Source: Acidovorax sp. SRB_14
GTDB taxonomy: Bacteria; Pseudomonadota; Gammaproteobacteria; Burkholderiales; Burkholderiaceae_C
DNA length: 50,887 nt
Direction: 5' to 3'
Assembly (NCBI RefSeq): GCF_012932145.1
Contig: NZ_MWOK01000013.1
Span: forward strand, 1 to 50,887
Part shown: piece by piece, positions 1 through 8,014 of the stretch
How the letters are laid out: each line of letters starts with the position of its first letter
Numbering within the stretch: position 1 is the first letter of the stretch
Made by a program: the position numbers and the translations under genes
The notes under the pieces: generated by a model
What the model was told of the DNA's origin: nothing
The model's input: the letters and a program-made list of their open reading frames with translations, nothing else
The model's database searches: none

Positions 1-1
1 G

Positions 2-85
2 CCGCGCGCCGCCATGCCCGCACCCCGGCCCGCGGCCGCCCGCGCCGTGGTGGCCGCAGGCGCCGACGACTGGGAGAATTTTTAA
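2..85 (+). CDS. methyl-accepting chemotaxis protein, C-terminal end only (partial)
   Basis: An open frame enters from the left edge and ends at TAA 83-85. The visible end is rich in Ala, Pro and Arg and finishes in DDWENF. Many chemoreceptors end in a flexible linker plus an xWExF pentapeptide (NWETF in E. coli Tsr/Tar) that docks the methyltransferase CheR and the methylesterase CheB; DWENF fits that pattern. The gene is convergent with xerC and their stop codons overlap on opposite strands. Only about 27 residues are visible, so the call rests on the tail motif and linker composition. Some other protein ending in WENF cannot be excluded. Confidence 0.55.
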   Translation, partial: PRAAMPAPRPAAARAVVAAGADDWENF

Positions 86-1068
86 GACGGATCGGCCGGC
101 TTGACCCGGCCGGCGCGCGGGTGGGCGGCGTCGTACACCTGCGCCAGGTGCTGGAAATCGAGCCGCGTATAGACCTGCGTGGTGGTGATGCTGGCGTGGC
201 CCAGCAGCTCCTGCACCGCGCGCAGGTCGCCGCTCGATTGCAGCAGGTGGCTGGCGAACGAGTGGCGCAGCATGTGCGGGTGCACCGGCGTGGTCAGGCC
301 CGCCTGCTGGCTGCGCTGGCGCAGGCGCAGCCAGATCGACTGCGCGGTCAGGCGCGCACCGCGCCGGCCCACGAACAGCGCTGCATCGAGCGTGCCCGGC
401 GCGAAAGGCGTGGCGCGCAGCGCCAGCCAGGCCTGCAGCGCCTGCAGCGCCGCCGCGCCCACGGGCAGGCTGCGGCGCTTGCTGCCCTTGCCCAGCACAT
501 GGGCTTCGCCCGCCTGCAGGTCGATCCAGCCCCGGCCCAGGCGCTGGGTGTCGGGGCCGGGCACGGCATCCAGCCCGGCGAGTTCTCCCACGCGCAGGCC
601 ACAGCCATAGAGCAGCTCGACCAGGGCGGCGTCGCGCGCCTCCAGCCACGGATCGGCCTGCGGCTGCGCAAACTCGGCCAGGCGCACGGCATCGTCCACC
701 GCGAGCGCCTTGGGCAGCGGCTGGGGCGCGCGCGGCGCGCGCACGCCCTGTACCGGGTTGCTTGCCACCAGGCCCTGGTGACCGGCCCAGCCGAAGAAGC
801 CGCGCCAGCCCGAGAGGATGAGCGCAATGCCGCGCCCGCTGCGCCCGCTGCTGTGCATCTGCGCGACGAAGCGGCGGATGTGCGCGTTTTGCAGTTGCAG
901 CAGCGGCACGCCCGCCTGCGCGGCGGCCTGCGCGAGCTTGTCCAGGTCCAGTGCATAGAGCGTGAGCGTGCGCGCGGCCAGGCGCTTTTCGACGCGCGCA
1001 TGTTCCAGGTAGCGCAGCACCGCGGGATCGGGGGCCGCGGTGCGGTCCGGGGGCAGCGCGGCGGCCAT
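82..1068 (-). CDS. xerC: site-specific tyrosine recombinase XerC
   Basis: This 328-residue tyrosine recombinase is the partner of XerD in resolving chromosome dimers at dif during division. An N-terminal SAM-like core-binding domain (about residues 15-105) is followed by the catalytic domain. The catalytic set is complete: Arg159 in CGLRVGEL, Lys194 in LGKGSK, His265 and Arg268 in HMLRH, His291 in LGHAS, and the nucleophile Tyr300 in TTTQVYTRLD. It is the last gene of dapF-DUF484-xerC, an order also known from gammaproteobacteria, and begins 35 bp after DUF484. The context favours XerC over XerD. The first 14 residues are poorly constrained, so the start may lie slightly downstream. Confidence 0.93.
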   Translation of the reverse strand: MAAALPPDRTAAPDPAVLRYLEHARVEKRLAARTLTLYALDLDKLAQAAAQAGVPLLQLQNAHIRRFVAQMHSSGRSGRGIALILSGWRGFFGWAGHQGLVASNPVQGVRAPRAPQPLPKALAVDDAVRLAEFAQPQADPWLEARDAALVELLYGCGLRVGELAGLDAVPGPDTQRLGRGWIDLQAGEAHVLGKGSKRRSLPVGAAALQALQAWLALRATPFAPGTLDAALFVGRRGARLTAQSIWLRLRQRSQQAGLTTPVHPHMLRHSFASHLLQSSGDLRAVQELLGHASITTTQVYTRLDFQHLAQVYDAAHPRAGRVKPADPS

Positions 1069-1103
1069 GGACGGTGGCTCGGCGTGGGCGGCCCGGCGTG
1101 CTT

Positions 1104-1811
1104 TCAGCGCAGGCGTGCCAGGGCCGCGCTGGCCAGCTCGGCCATGCGCGAGAGGAAGTCGGTGCCCATGGTGGCGTCAAAGCGCTGCGGGTCGTGCGAC
1201 GCCAGCACCAGCAGGCCAAAGGCCGGCGTCGCGCTGTTGGCCGGGCCCTCGCGCAGCGGCAGCAGGGCCAGCGACTGCGCGCCGCTGCCGTCGGCATGCG
1301 CGAGTCCGCCGCCCGGCAGCCACCCTGCCGGCTCGAAGCCCAGGTTGGGGCCACAGAACGGCATGGTCAGCGAAGTGGCAAAGGCGCGCACATCGCCGCC
1401 CACGCCCTGGGCGAATGCGGCATGGGCATAGGGGGCGGCGACGTCCCAGACGCGGATCGCCGCCTGCGGCACATCGAACTGCTGGAGCATGCCCTGCACC
1501 ACCGCGTCGGGCAGGTCGGCGGGCGCGGTCACGCGCTGCAGCGCGCAGCTCCACTCGTGGACCTTCTGGGCGATGGCGGCGTTCTCGTTGCTGTTGCGCA
1601 CCATCTCCATGACCCGCTGCTCGAGCGCCTTGATCTTCTCGCGCAGCATCTCGGCCTGGCGCTCCTGCAGGCTCACGGCGCGGTGGCTGTGCGGGCTGGT
1701 GAACTGCACGCTGGCCAGCACCTCGGCGTGGCGCTCAAAAAATCCCGGCGTGTGGGCCAGGAACTCGACGATGTCTTCTTCGGTGATCGGGGGGAGCTGG
1801 GAACTGTTCAT
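1104..1811 (-). CDS. DUF484 family protein (GAF-like)
   Basis: A 235-residue DUF484-family protein. The N-terminus reads [20 protein letters not shown], typical of the family; a coiled-coil stretch follows (about residues 45-75, [20 protein letters not shown]), then a GAF-like C-terminal half. The biochemical function is unknown. The gene lies between dapF and xerC, the usual family position. Its ATG overlaps the dapF stop by 4 nt (ATGA), so it is probably translationally coupled to dapF. No catalytic residues are recognisable; a regulatory or scaffold role is only a guess. Confidence 0.88.
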   Translation of the reverse strand: MNSSQLPPITEEDIVEFLAHTPGFFERHAEVLASVQFTSPHSHRAVSLQERQAEMLREKIKALEQRVMEMVRNSNENAAIAQKVHEWSCALQRVTAPADLPDAVVQGMLQQFDVPQAAIRVWDVAAPYAHAAFAQGVGGDVRAFATSLTMPFCGPNLGFEPAGWLPGGGLAHADGSGAQSLALLPLREGPANSATPAFGLLVLASHDPQRFDATMGTDFLSRMAELASAALARLR

Positions 1812-2686
1812 GGTGTGTCGGGAATATCGATCTGGCCTTCAAAAACCGTGGTGGCCGGGCCGGTCATGTAGACCGGGTCGGAGTCGGAGCCCGCCCAGGC
1901 GATGGTCAGGCGCCCGCCGCGCGTGTCGACCTGCACGCACGCATCGAGCAGCCCCAGGCGCATGCCCGCTGCCACCGCCGCGCAGGCGCCGGTGCCGCAG
2001 GCCAGCGTCTCGCCCACGCCGCGCTCGTAGACGCGCAGGCGCACATGGCCGCGGTCGACGATCTGCAGGTAGCCGGCGTTCACGCGCTGCGCAAAGCGCG
2101 CGTGGCTTTCGATCAGCGGGCCGGTCTGCAGCACGGGGGCGCTGTCCACGTCCGCCACCAGCTGCACCGCATGCGGGTTGCCCATGGACACGGCCACTAT
2201 TAAAACAGGAGCTGACTGCGCTTGTCCAGCAAGGGCCAGAGGCCATTTTTGCGCCAAACCTTGCGCCACAGGCTGCAGCCCGTGGGTGTCGAAGGGCAGC
2301 TGTGCCGGGTCGAACCGGGGTTGGCCCATGTCCACCGTCACGCGGCCGTCGGGCGTGAGCTGCGGCGCGATCACGCCGGCGAGCGTCTGCACACGGATGG
2401 TGTCCTTGGCGGTCAGCCCCTTGTCGCGCACGAAGCGCGCAAAGCAGCGCGCGCCATTGCCGCACTGCTCGACCTCGCCGCCGTCGGCGTTGTGGATCGC
2501 GTATTCGAAGTCGATGCCCGCGACGGGCGAGGGCCGCACGCTGAGGATCTGGTCGGCGCCCACGCCAAAGTGGCGGTCGGCCAGAAAGCGGTACTGGGCG
2601 GGCGCCAGGCCCAGGCGGCCCTGCGTCTCGTCGAGCACGACGAAGTCGTTGCCCGCGCCCTGCATCTTGGTGAAGCGGATTTGCAT
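1808..2686 (-). CDS. dapF: diaminopimelate epimerase
   Basis: PLP-independent epimerase converting LL- to meso-diaminopimelate for lysine and peptidoglycan synthesis. It has 292 residues from the ATG at 2684-2686 ([15 protein letters not shown]), the family's classical N-terminus; a frame open further upstream has no family similarity. The two catalytic cysteines are present: Cys75 in EQCGNGARC and Cys230 in LACGTGAC. The protein is about 18 residues longer than E. coli DapF (274), and the excess coincides with a dispersed repeat (2196-2255) encoding about residues 144-164, in a loop before SMGNPH. A GATAAT hexamer lies 7 nt before the ATG and no ribosome-binding site is seen, so the message may be leaderless. 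First gene of the dapF-DUF484-xerC operon. Confidence 0.96.
   Translation of the reverse strand: MQIRFTKMQGAGNDFVVLDETQGRLGLAPAQYRFLADRHFGVGADQILSVRPSPVAGIDFEYAIHNADGGEVEQCGNGARCFARFVRDKGLTAKDTIRVQTLAGVIAPQLTPDGRVTVDMGQPRFDPAQLPFDTHGLQPVAQGLAQKWPLALAGQAQSAPVLIVAVSMGNPHAVQLVADVDSAPVLQTGPLIESHARFAQRVNAGYLQIVDRGHVRLRVYERGVGETLACGTGACAAVAAGMRLGLLDACVQVDTRGGRLTIAWAGSDSDPVYMTGPATTVFEGQIDIPDTP
2196..2255 (+). repeat. dispersed ~55-bp repeat, copy 1 (inside dapF)
   Basis: The segment carries the repeat core (GAGCTGACTGCGCTTGTCC, then AAGGGCCAGAGGCC). It resembles copies at 7511, 10169 (minus), 42131 and 49393. Here it lies antisense to dapF and is translated as part of that protein. Confidence 0.75.
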
Positions 2687-2693
2687 GGATCCG

Positions 2694-2699
2694 ATTATC
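2694..2699 (-). promoter_or_regulatory. -10 box 7 nt upstream of dapF ATG
   Basis: GATAAT on the minus strand ends 7 nt before the dapF start codon, which would place transcription initiation at or next to the ATG. No convincing -35 hexamer is visible 16-18 nt further upstream. Confidence 0.5.
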
Positions 2700-2768
2700 G
2701 TTCGTGGGTTGGCAGTTCTGCGGCGGCCCGGGCTGGTCCCACCGCCTCGCCATCGCCCCCTTTCTAGG

Positions 2769-3479
2769 ATGTCCATGACCGATCTCTCTGCCTTTCCCAT
2801 CACCCGCCAATGGCCCGCGCAGCACCCCGAGCGCCTTCAGCTGTATTCGCTGCCCACGCCCAACGGCGTGAAGGTGTCGATTGCGCTCGAAGAAATGGGC
2901 CTGCCCTACGAGCCCCACCTGGTGAGTTTCGAGACCCACGACCAGATGTCGCCGGCTTTCCTGTCGCTCAACCCGAACAACAAGATCCCCGCCATCCTCG
3001 ACCCGAACGGCCCGGGTGGCCGGCCGCTGGCGCTGTTCGAGTCGGGTGCCATCCTGCTCTACCTGGCCGACAAGACCGGCCAGCTGATCGCGCAGGACGC
3101 GGCCGCGCGCTACGAAACCATCCAGTGGCTGATGTGGCAGATGGGCGGCGTGGGGCCGATGTTTGGCCAGCTCGGCTTCTTCCACAGGTTTGCCGGCAAG
3201 GACTACGAGGACAAGCGTCCGCGGGACCGCTACGTGGCCGAATCCAAGCGCCTGCTGGGCGTGCTGAACCGGCGCCTCGCGGGCCGCGCCTGGGTCATGG
3301 GCGACGCCTACAGCATCGCCGACATCGCCATCTTCCCGTGGGTGCGCAACCTGGTCGGCTTTTACGAAGCGGGCGACCTGGTGGGCATCGCCGAATATCC
3401 CGAGGTTCATCGCGTGCTCGCCGCCTTCGTCGCGCGACCGGCCGTGGCCCGGGGCCTGGCGATTCCGCAGCGCGGCTGA
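2769..3479 (+). CDS. glutathione S-transferase, Nu-class (YghU/YfcG-like)
   Basis: A 236-residue cytosolic GST. An N-terminal thioredoxin-like domain ([20 protein letters not shown], then [10 protein letters not shown] and [15 protein letters not shown]) is followed by an all-helical domain with [18 protein letters not shown], the folding motif of GST C-domains. The NPNNKIPA segment and TPNG turn resemble the YghU/YfcG (Nu) class, which acts as a disulfide-bond reductase using glutathione. The ATG at 2769 is preferred; 2775 is an in-frame alternative and neither has a strong ribosome-binding site. It is divergent from dapF across an 82-bp gap. The physiological substrate is unknown. Confidence 0.88.
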   Translation: MSMTDLSAFPITRQWPAQHPERLQLYSLPTPNGVKVSIALEEMGLPYEPHLVSFETHDQMSPAFLSLNPNNKIPAILDPNGPGGRPLALFESGAILLYLADKTGQLIAQDAAARYETIQWLMWQMGGVGPMFGQLGFFHRFAGKDYEDKRPRDRYVAESKRLLGVLNRRLAGRAWVMGDAYSIADIAIFPWVRNLVGFYEAGDLVGIAEYPEVHRVLAAFVARPAVARGLAIPQRG

Positions 3480-3578
3480 TCGCGCGCGGCGTACGGGCCG
3501 CCACTGCGCCCGGTTTTCACCCCCTCTGCACGCACGTGCCGGGGATTTCATGGTTTTTCACTGCCAGGACTTTGCTTT

Positions 3579-3971
3579 ATGACACTCGCGACCCTCTTCC
3601 ACCACCCTCGCGCAGGCGTGGTGCTGCTGCGCACCACCCTGGCCCTGCTGATGCTGCTGCACGGCTGGGCCAAGGTCCGGGGCGGCATCGGCGGCATCGA
3701 GACCATGGTGGCGAAAGCCGGGCTGCCGCCGTACCTGGCCTACGCCGTGTACCTGGGCGAGGTCGTGGCACCGCTGCTGCTGCTGGCTGGCGTGTGGGTG
3801 GTGCCGGCGGCGCTGGTGGTCGCCATCAACATGGTGGTGGCGGTGCTGCTGGTGCACACCGGCCAGCTTCTGTCGCTGGGCTCGACGGGCGGCTGGGCAC
3901 TGGAACTGCAGGCCCTGTTCCTCGTCAGTGCCCTGGTGGTGGCGATGACCTCCCGCAGCGGCAAGGGCTGA
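3579..3971 (+). CDS. DoxX family membrane protein
   Basis: A 130-residue inner-membrane protein with about four hydrophobic segments. The N-terminus (RAGVVLLRTTLALLMLLHG, then GGIGGIETMVAKAGLP) matches the DoxX/DUF417-like family. DoxX proteins are linked to quinone or thiosulfate redox chemistry in a few systems, but most are uncharacterised. It is convergent with the LysR gene, with 3 bp between stop codons. No clear ribosome-binding site precedes the ATG, and no operon partner suggests a substrate. Confidence 0.8.
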   Translation: MTLATLFHHPRAGVVLLRTTLALLMLLHGWAKVRGGIGGIETMVAKAGLPPYLAYAVYLGEVVAPLLLLAGVWVVPAALVVAINMVVAVLLVHTGQLLSLGSTGGWALELQALFLVSALVVAMTSRSGKG

Positions 3972-3974
3972 CGC

Positions 3975-4871
3975 TCAAAGCCCCTCGGCCCCCAGGCGCT
4001 GCGCCAGAAAGTCGAGGAAGCACGCGATGCGCGCCGCCAGCTGCGTGTTGCGGTAGTACACGGCGCTGATCGGCTGGCGCACGTCGACCGTGTCCCTGGC
4101 CAGCACCTGCACCAGGTCGCCGCGCGCGCGGTCGGCGGTGGTCATGAAGTCCGACAGGCAGGCGATCCCCGCGCCCTGCAACGCCAGCTGGCGCAGGGTT
4201 TCGCCGCTCGACGCCGTGATGGTCGGCAGCACCGGCCACTCGTCGCCATGCGCGCCGCGCAGCGGCCAGCGGTTGAGCGCGCTGGGCTGGGTGAAGCCCA
4301 GCAGTTGGTGCTGCGCCAGGTCGGCCACGCATTTGGGTCGGCCCTGCGCGGCCAGGTAGGCCGGGCTGGCGAGCACGCGGATGCGGCTGGTGCACAGCGC
4401 CCGCGCGTGCAGCGTCGAGTCCTGCAGCGCGCCGATGCGGATGGCCACGTCGGTGCGGCGCGCCAGCAGGTCGATGTTGAGTTCGTCGGTGTCGAGCTCG
4501 AGCGCGATCTGCGGGTAGGCGCGGCGGAACGCGGGCACCAGCGGCACGACGGCGTGCAGCATGAAGGGCGTGGCGGCGTTCACGCGCAACCGGCCGGCGG
4601 GCTGCTGGTGGCGCGCGGCCATGTGCTCCTCGGCGTCGTCGATGGCCGCGAGGATGGCGCGCGTGCGCTGCAGAAACGCCTGGCCCTCCTCGGTCAATTC
4701 GATGCGGCGCGTGGTGCGGCGCAGCAAGGTGGTGTCGAGCTTTTTCTCGAGCCGGCCGAGCGCGCGGCTGATGCCCGAAACGGTCTGCCCGAGCTGCTCG
4801 GCGGCGGCGGTGATGGAGCCGCCGTCCACCACGGCGGCAAAGGCCTGCAGTTCCTCGAGCGTGGTCTTCAT
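3975..4871 (-). CDS. LysR-family transcriptional regulator
   Basis: A 298-residue LTTR with an N-terminal winged helix-turn-helix (about residues 5-62, SITAAAEQLGQTVSGISRAL) and a periplasmic-binding-protein-like effector domain (about 90-290). It is divergent from an MFS exporter across 115 bp. By family precedent it probably controls that exporter and itself, with an unknown co-inducer. A TTGATT/AATCAA inverted repeat lies in the shared region. The ATG at 4869-4871 is directly followed by the typical LTTR N-terminus. Confidence 0.92.
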   Translation of the reverse strand: MKTTLEELQAFAAVVDGGSITAAAEQLGQTVSGISRALGRLEKKLDTTLLRRTTRRIELTEEGQAFLQRTRAILAAIDDAEEHMAARHQQPAGRLRVNAATPFMLHAVVPLVPAFRRAYPQIALELDTDELNIDLLARRTDVAIRIGALQDSTLHARALCTSRIRVLASPAYLAAQGRPKCVADLAQHQLLGFTQPSALNRWPLRGAHGDEWPVLPTITASSGETLRQLALQGAGIACLSDFMTTADRARGDLVQVLARDTVDVRQPISAVYYRNTQLAARIACFLDFLAQRLGAEGL

Positions 4872-4886
4872 GGCGCGGGCCCCTTT

Positions 4887-4908
4887 TTGATTGTTGCTTC
4901 CAAATCAA
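4887..4908. promoter_or_regulatory. candidate LysR operator (TTGATT-N10-AATCAA)
   Basis: Perfect 6-bp inverted arms TTGATT (4887-4892) and AATCAA (4903-4908) lie in the divergent LysR/MFS intergenic region, 15 bp upstream of the LysR start. LTTR sites are usually T-N11-A within a dyad; this one is close. A further AATCAA follows at 4911-4916. Confidence 0.45.
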
Positions 4909-4986
4909 GAATCAATGGAGCGTAACCGTCTTTTTCTGCAAGGCATGGACACCCACACTCGCCCCTTCAAATCGAGGAGTGTTTCC

Positions 4987-6189
4987 ATGCCCATTGCCTT
5001 GCTCGCGCTGACGCTCAGCGCCTTCGCCATCGGCACGACCGAGTTCGTGATCGTCGGCCTGCTGCCCACCGTGGCGGCGGACCTGGCCATCGGCCTGCCC
5101 TCGGCCGGCCTGCTGGTCAGCCTGTATGCGCTCGGCGTCGCCGTCGGCGCGCCGGTGCTCACCGCCCTCACCGGCAAACTGCCGCGCAAGGCGCTGCTGC
5201 TGGGCCTGATGGCGCTGTTCACCGCCGGCAACCTGCTGGCCTGGCAGGCGCCCGGCTACGGATCGCTGGTCGCGGCGCGCATCCTCACGGGCCTCGCGCA
5301 CGGCGTGTTCTTCTCGATCGGCTCGACCATCGCCACGGGCCTCGTGCCGCGCGAGAAGGCGGCCAGCGCCATCGCAATCATGTTCACGGGCCTCACCGTG
5401 GCGCTGGTCACCGGCGTGCCGCTGGGCACCTTCATCGGCCAGCATTTCGGCTGGCGCGAGACCTTCCTGGCCGTCTCCCTGCTCGGCGTGCTCGCCTTCA
5501 TCGGCAGCGCCGTCTTCGTGCCGCGCCACGTCGCCCACCGCGCGCCCGCCTCGCTGCTGCAGCAGGCCCGGGTGCTGGCCGAGCCGCGCCTGCTGCTGGT
5601 CTTCGCCAAGACGGCGATCGGCTACGGCGGCACGTTCATTCCGTTCACCTTCCTCGCGCCGCTGCTCACCGAGGTGTCGGGCTTCAGCGCCGGCGCCGTG
5701 GGCTGGGTGATGCTGGTGTACGGCGTGTCGGTGGCCGTGGGCAATATTTGGGGCGGCCGGCTGGCCGACCGCAGGGGCCCGATTGCGGCACTCAAAACCA
5801 TTTTTGCGCTGCTGGCCGCCGTGTTGCTGCTGCTGCAGTTCACGGCGCCCTATCCCTGGCTGGCCTTGGCGACCGTGCTGCTGTGGGGCGCGGTGGCGTT
5901 CGGCAATGTGCCCGGCCTGCAGGTCTATGTGGTCAAGCAGGCCGAGCGCTTTGCGCCGCAGGCGGTGGACGTGGCCTCGGGCCTGAACATCGCCGCCTTC
6001 AACCTCGGCATCGCCGGGGCGGCCTGGGCCGGCGGCGGAATCGTGGCGCACCTGGGCCTCATGCACATGCCGTGGATCGGCGCCGTGGTGGTGCTGGTGG
6101 CGCTGGCGCTCACGCACTGCAGCGGCCGACTCGACCGCCGCAGCGCCCGGGCGGCGCACAGCCGCGCGCCGGTGCCGGCCAGCCGCTGA
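4987..6189 (+). CDS. MFS transporter, DHA1 family (YdhP/AraJ-like exporter)
   Basis: A 400-residue, 12-helix major facilitator. The N-terminus (FAIGTTEFVIVGLLPTVAAD) and the GVPLGTFIGQ segment near the middle of the N-half are typical of the YdhP/AraJ/arabinose-efflux branch of DHA1 drug:H+ antiporters. The ATG at 4987 is chosen because GAGGAG lies 8-13 nt upstream (4974-4979) and helix 1 begins at once; an upstream in-frame ATG would add a non-conserved 32-residue tail. It is divergent from the LysR gene. The substrate is unknown; small-molecule efflux is the likely role. Confidence 0.9.
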   Translation: MPIALLALTLSAFAIGTTEFVIVGLLPTVAADLAIGLPSAGLLVSLYALGVAVGAPVLTALTGKLPRKALLLGLMALFTAGNLLAWQAPGYGSLVAARILTGLAHGVFFSIGSTIATGLVPREKAASAIAIMFTGLTVALVTGVPLGTFIGQHFGWRETFLAVSLLGVLAFIGSAVFVPRHVAHRAPASLLQQARVLAEPRLLLVFAKTAIGYGGTFIPFTFLAPLLTEVSGFSAGAVGWVMLVYGVSVAVGNIWGGRLADRRGPIAALKTIFALLAAVLLLLQFTAPYPWLALATVLLWGAVAFGNVPGLQVYVVKQAERFAPQAVDVASGLNIAAFNLGIAGAAWAGGGIVAHLGLMHMPWIGAVVVLVALALTHCSGRLDRRSARAAHSRAPVPASR

Positions 6190-6235
6190 ACCGCCCGGTT
6201 GCGCCGCGCCAAGGGGGCGGAGGAGGATTTGGGGT

Positions 6236-6292
6236 GTTTTTGGTCTCCAGCCCTTGCCTGTCAAGCGCTGGCAGCTCTTTTTTTGATAGTTC
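6236..6292 (-). repeat. dispersed ~55-bp repeat, copy 2 (intergenic)
   Basis: On the minus strand this reads TATCAAAAAAAGAGCTGCC, then AGCGCTTGACAGGCAAGGGC, close to the family core. It lies between the MFS gene and the Nudix-MBL gene. Confidence 0.7.
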
Positions 6293-6328
6293 TGTCACCT
6301 GGGGCGGGCGGGCCGGCAAGCGCCTGCG

Positions 6329-6334
6329 GATAAT
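6329..6334 (+). promoter_or_regulatory. -10 box 6 nt upstream of the Nudix-MBL ATG
   Basis: GATAAT at 6329-6334 is followed by GCGGCG and then the ATG at 6341. This spacing implies a leaderless transcript, as at dapF and the LysR gene at 27669. No clear -35 was found. Confidence 0.5.
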
Positions 6335-6340
6335 GCGGCG

Positions 6341-8014
6341 ATGCCCCGCCTGAACCAACAACTCCACCCGCACCGCGAACCGGTGCCCACCCTGGCCGCA
6401 GCCACCGTGCTGCTGCTGCGCGACGCCCCCGGCGACGGCGCCCTCGAAGTGCTGATGACGCGGCGCTCGGCCACGGCCAGCTTCGCCCCGGGCGCCTATG
6501 TGTTTCCGGGCGGCGGCATCGACGCGCTCGACGCCGACCCGGCCACGCACGCCGCCGCCGCCCGCCGCCCGACCCAAAGCGATGCGCACCTGACGCAGGC
6601 CATGGCCGCCATCCGCGAGAGCTTCGAAGAGCTGGGCGTGCTGCTGGCGCGCCATGCCGACGGCCGCACGGCCGGTGCCGACGACATCGCCGCCCTCGAC
6701 CGCCACGCGCCGTTTGCCGCGCAGTGCCAGGCGCGCGGCCTGCAGCTGGCGGCCGACAGCGTCTACCTGCTCGCGCACTGGACGGCCGACCGCGACCTGG
6801 CACGGCGCTTTGACGTGCCCTTCCTGGTTGCGCGCATGCCCGCCGGCCAGACGCCGGTGGCCGACGAGGCCGAACAGTTCGAGCCCGTCTGGGTGCGCCC
6901 GCAGGACGCGCTCGAGCGCCACGCGGCCGGCAGCTTCTTCATGATCTACCCGACCATCCGCACGCTCGAACGCCTGGCGCAGTTCGCCCGCGCCGACGCC
7001 GTGCTCGCGGCCGTCGCCCACGAACAGCCGCTGTGGACCAGCTGCCCGCGCGCCGGCCTGCTGGCCGGCAAGGAAGCGCGCTACATGGAGCACGAGCCGC
7101 CGTTTGGCGAGTTGGCGCTGGTCTGCCCCGACGGGCAGATCGTGCACCCGCTCGACTGGCAGACCGAGCGCCCGGTGCCGCTGCTCAAGAACGTGCAGCG
7201 CCTGACCGCGCCCAACCCCGGCGTGATGACCGGCCCCGGCACCAACAGCTACCTGGTCGGCGACCCGACCACGGGCTACATCGCCATCGACCCCGGCCCG
7301 GCCGACCCGGGGCACCTCGACACACTCTGGCGCGCGGCGGGGGGCGACATCCGCATGATCGTCTGCACGCACTCGCACCCCGACCACTCGCCGGGCGCCG
7401 CGCCGCTGCAGGCGCTGTGCGTGCAGGCGGGCCGCGCCGCGCCGCGCATCCTGGGCCTGCCGTCGCAGCCCACGGCGCGCGCCGCAAGCCAGTTCACGCC
7501 CGAGCGTGCGCTACAAAACAATGAGCTTCTCACGCTGACGGGACAAGGCCTAGAGGGCAAAATCATGCATACGCTGCAAGTCGTGCACACGCCCGGCCAC
7601 GCGGCCAACCACCTGTGCCTGCTGCTGCGCGAAGACGGCCTGCTGTTTTCGGGCGACCATGTCCTGAACGGCAGCACCACCGTCATCGACCCGCCCGACG
7701 GCAACATGGCCGACTACCTCGATTCGCTCGATCGGCTGGACGCCCTGTGCGCCGAGCACGGTGCCGAATTCATCCTGCCCGCGCACGGCTATGTGCTGGG
7801 CGACGCGCGGGGCTCAATAGCGCACCTGAAGGCCCACCGCCTGGCGCGCGAGGCCAAGGTCATCGCCGCCATGCAGGCCCTGCCGGACGGCAGCGTGGAG
7901 GACTGGGTCGCGCATGCCTACGCCGATGTGCCGCCGCGCATGTGGCCGGTCGCGCAGCGCTCGCTGATCGCCCACGTCGAGCGCATCCGCGCCCTGGGGC
8001 CCGGCAATGACTGA
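6341..8014 (+). CDS. Nudix hydrolase / metallo-beta-lactamase fusion protein
   Basis: A 557-residue two-domain protein. The N-terminal part (about residues 10-220) is a NUDT19-like Nudix domain: VFPGGGIDALD near residue 50 and IRESFEELGV near residue 92, the REUXEEXGU half of the Nudix box, separated from the glycine half by an insertion. The C-terminal part (about 270-550) is an MBL hydrolase with a full metal set: HSHPDH at 344-349, the later His in VHTPGH, Asp in FSGDHV, and LPAHGY. The MBL half resembles LACTB2-type proteins, some of which are endoribonucleases. A dispersed repeat encodes about residues 391-410. The stop overlaps the next gene by 8 nt, implying coupled translation. The substrates of both domains are unknown; a CoA ester or nucleotide for Nudix, and a thioester or RNA for MBL, are possibilities. 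Confidence 0.9.
   Translation: MPRLNQQLHPHREPVPTLAAATVLLLRDAPGDGALEVLMTRRSATASFAPGAYVFPGGGIDALDADPATHAAAARRPTQSDAHLTQAMAAIRESFEELGVLLARHADGRTAGADDIAALDRHAPFAAQCQARGLQLAADSVYLLAHWTADRDLARRFDVPFLVARMPAGQTPVADEAEQFEPVWVRPQDALERHAAGSFFMIYPTIRTLERLAQFARADAVLAAVAHEQPLWTSCPRAGLLAGKEARYMEHEPPFGELALVCPDGQIVHPLDWQTERPVPLLKNVQRLTAPNPGVMTGPGTNSYLVGDPTTGYIAIDPGPADPGHLDTLWRAAGGDIRMIVCTHSHPDHSPGAAPLQALCVQAGRAAPRILGLPSQPTARAASQFTPERALQNNELLTLTGQGLEGKIMHTLQVVHTPGHAANHLCLLLREDGLLFSGDHVLNGSTTVIDPPDGNMADYLDSLDRLDALCAEHGAEFILPAHGYVLGDARGSIAHLKAHRLAREAKVIAAMQALPDGSVEDWVAHAYADVPPRMWPVAQRSLIAHVERIRALGPGND
7511..7568 (+). repeat. dispersed ~55-bp repeat, copy 3 (inside the MBL domain)
   Basis: ATGAGCTTCTCACGCTGACG followed by GGACAAGGCCTAGAGGGC matches the repeat core. 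It is translated in the sense direction as NNELLTLTGQGLEGK. Confidence 0.65.

Noticed and set aside
2687-2803. N-terminal extension of dapF
   Set aside because: The 39 extra residues have no family similarity, and the conserved DapF N-terminus begins at 2686.
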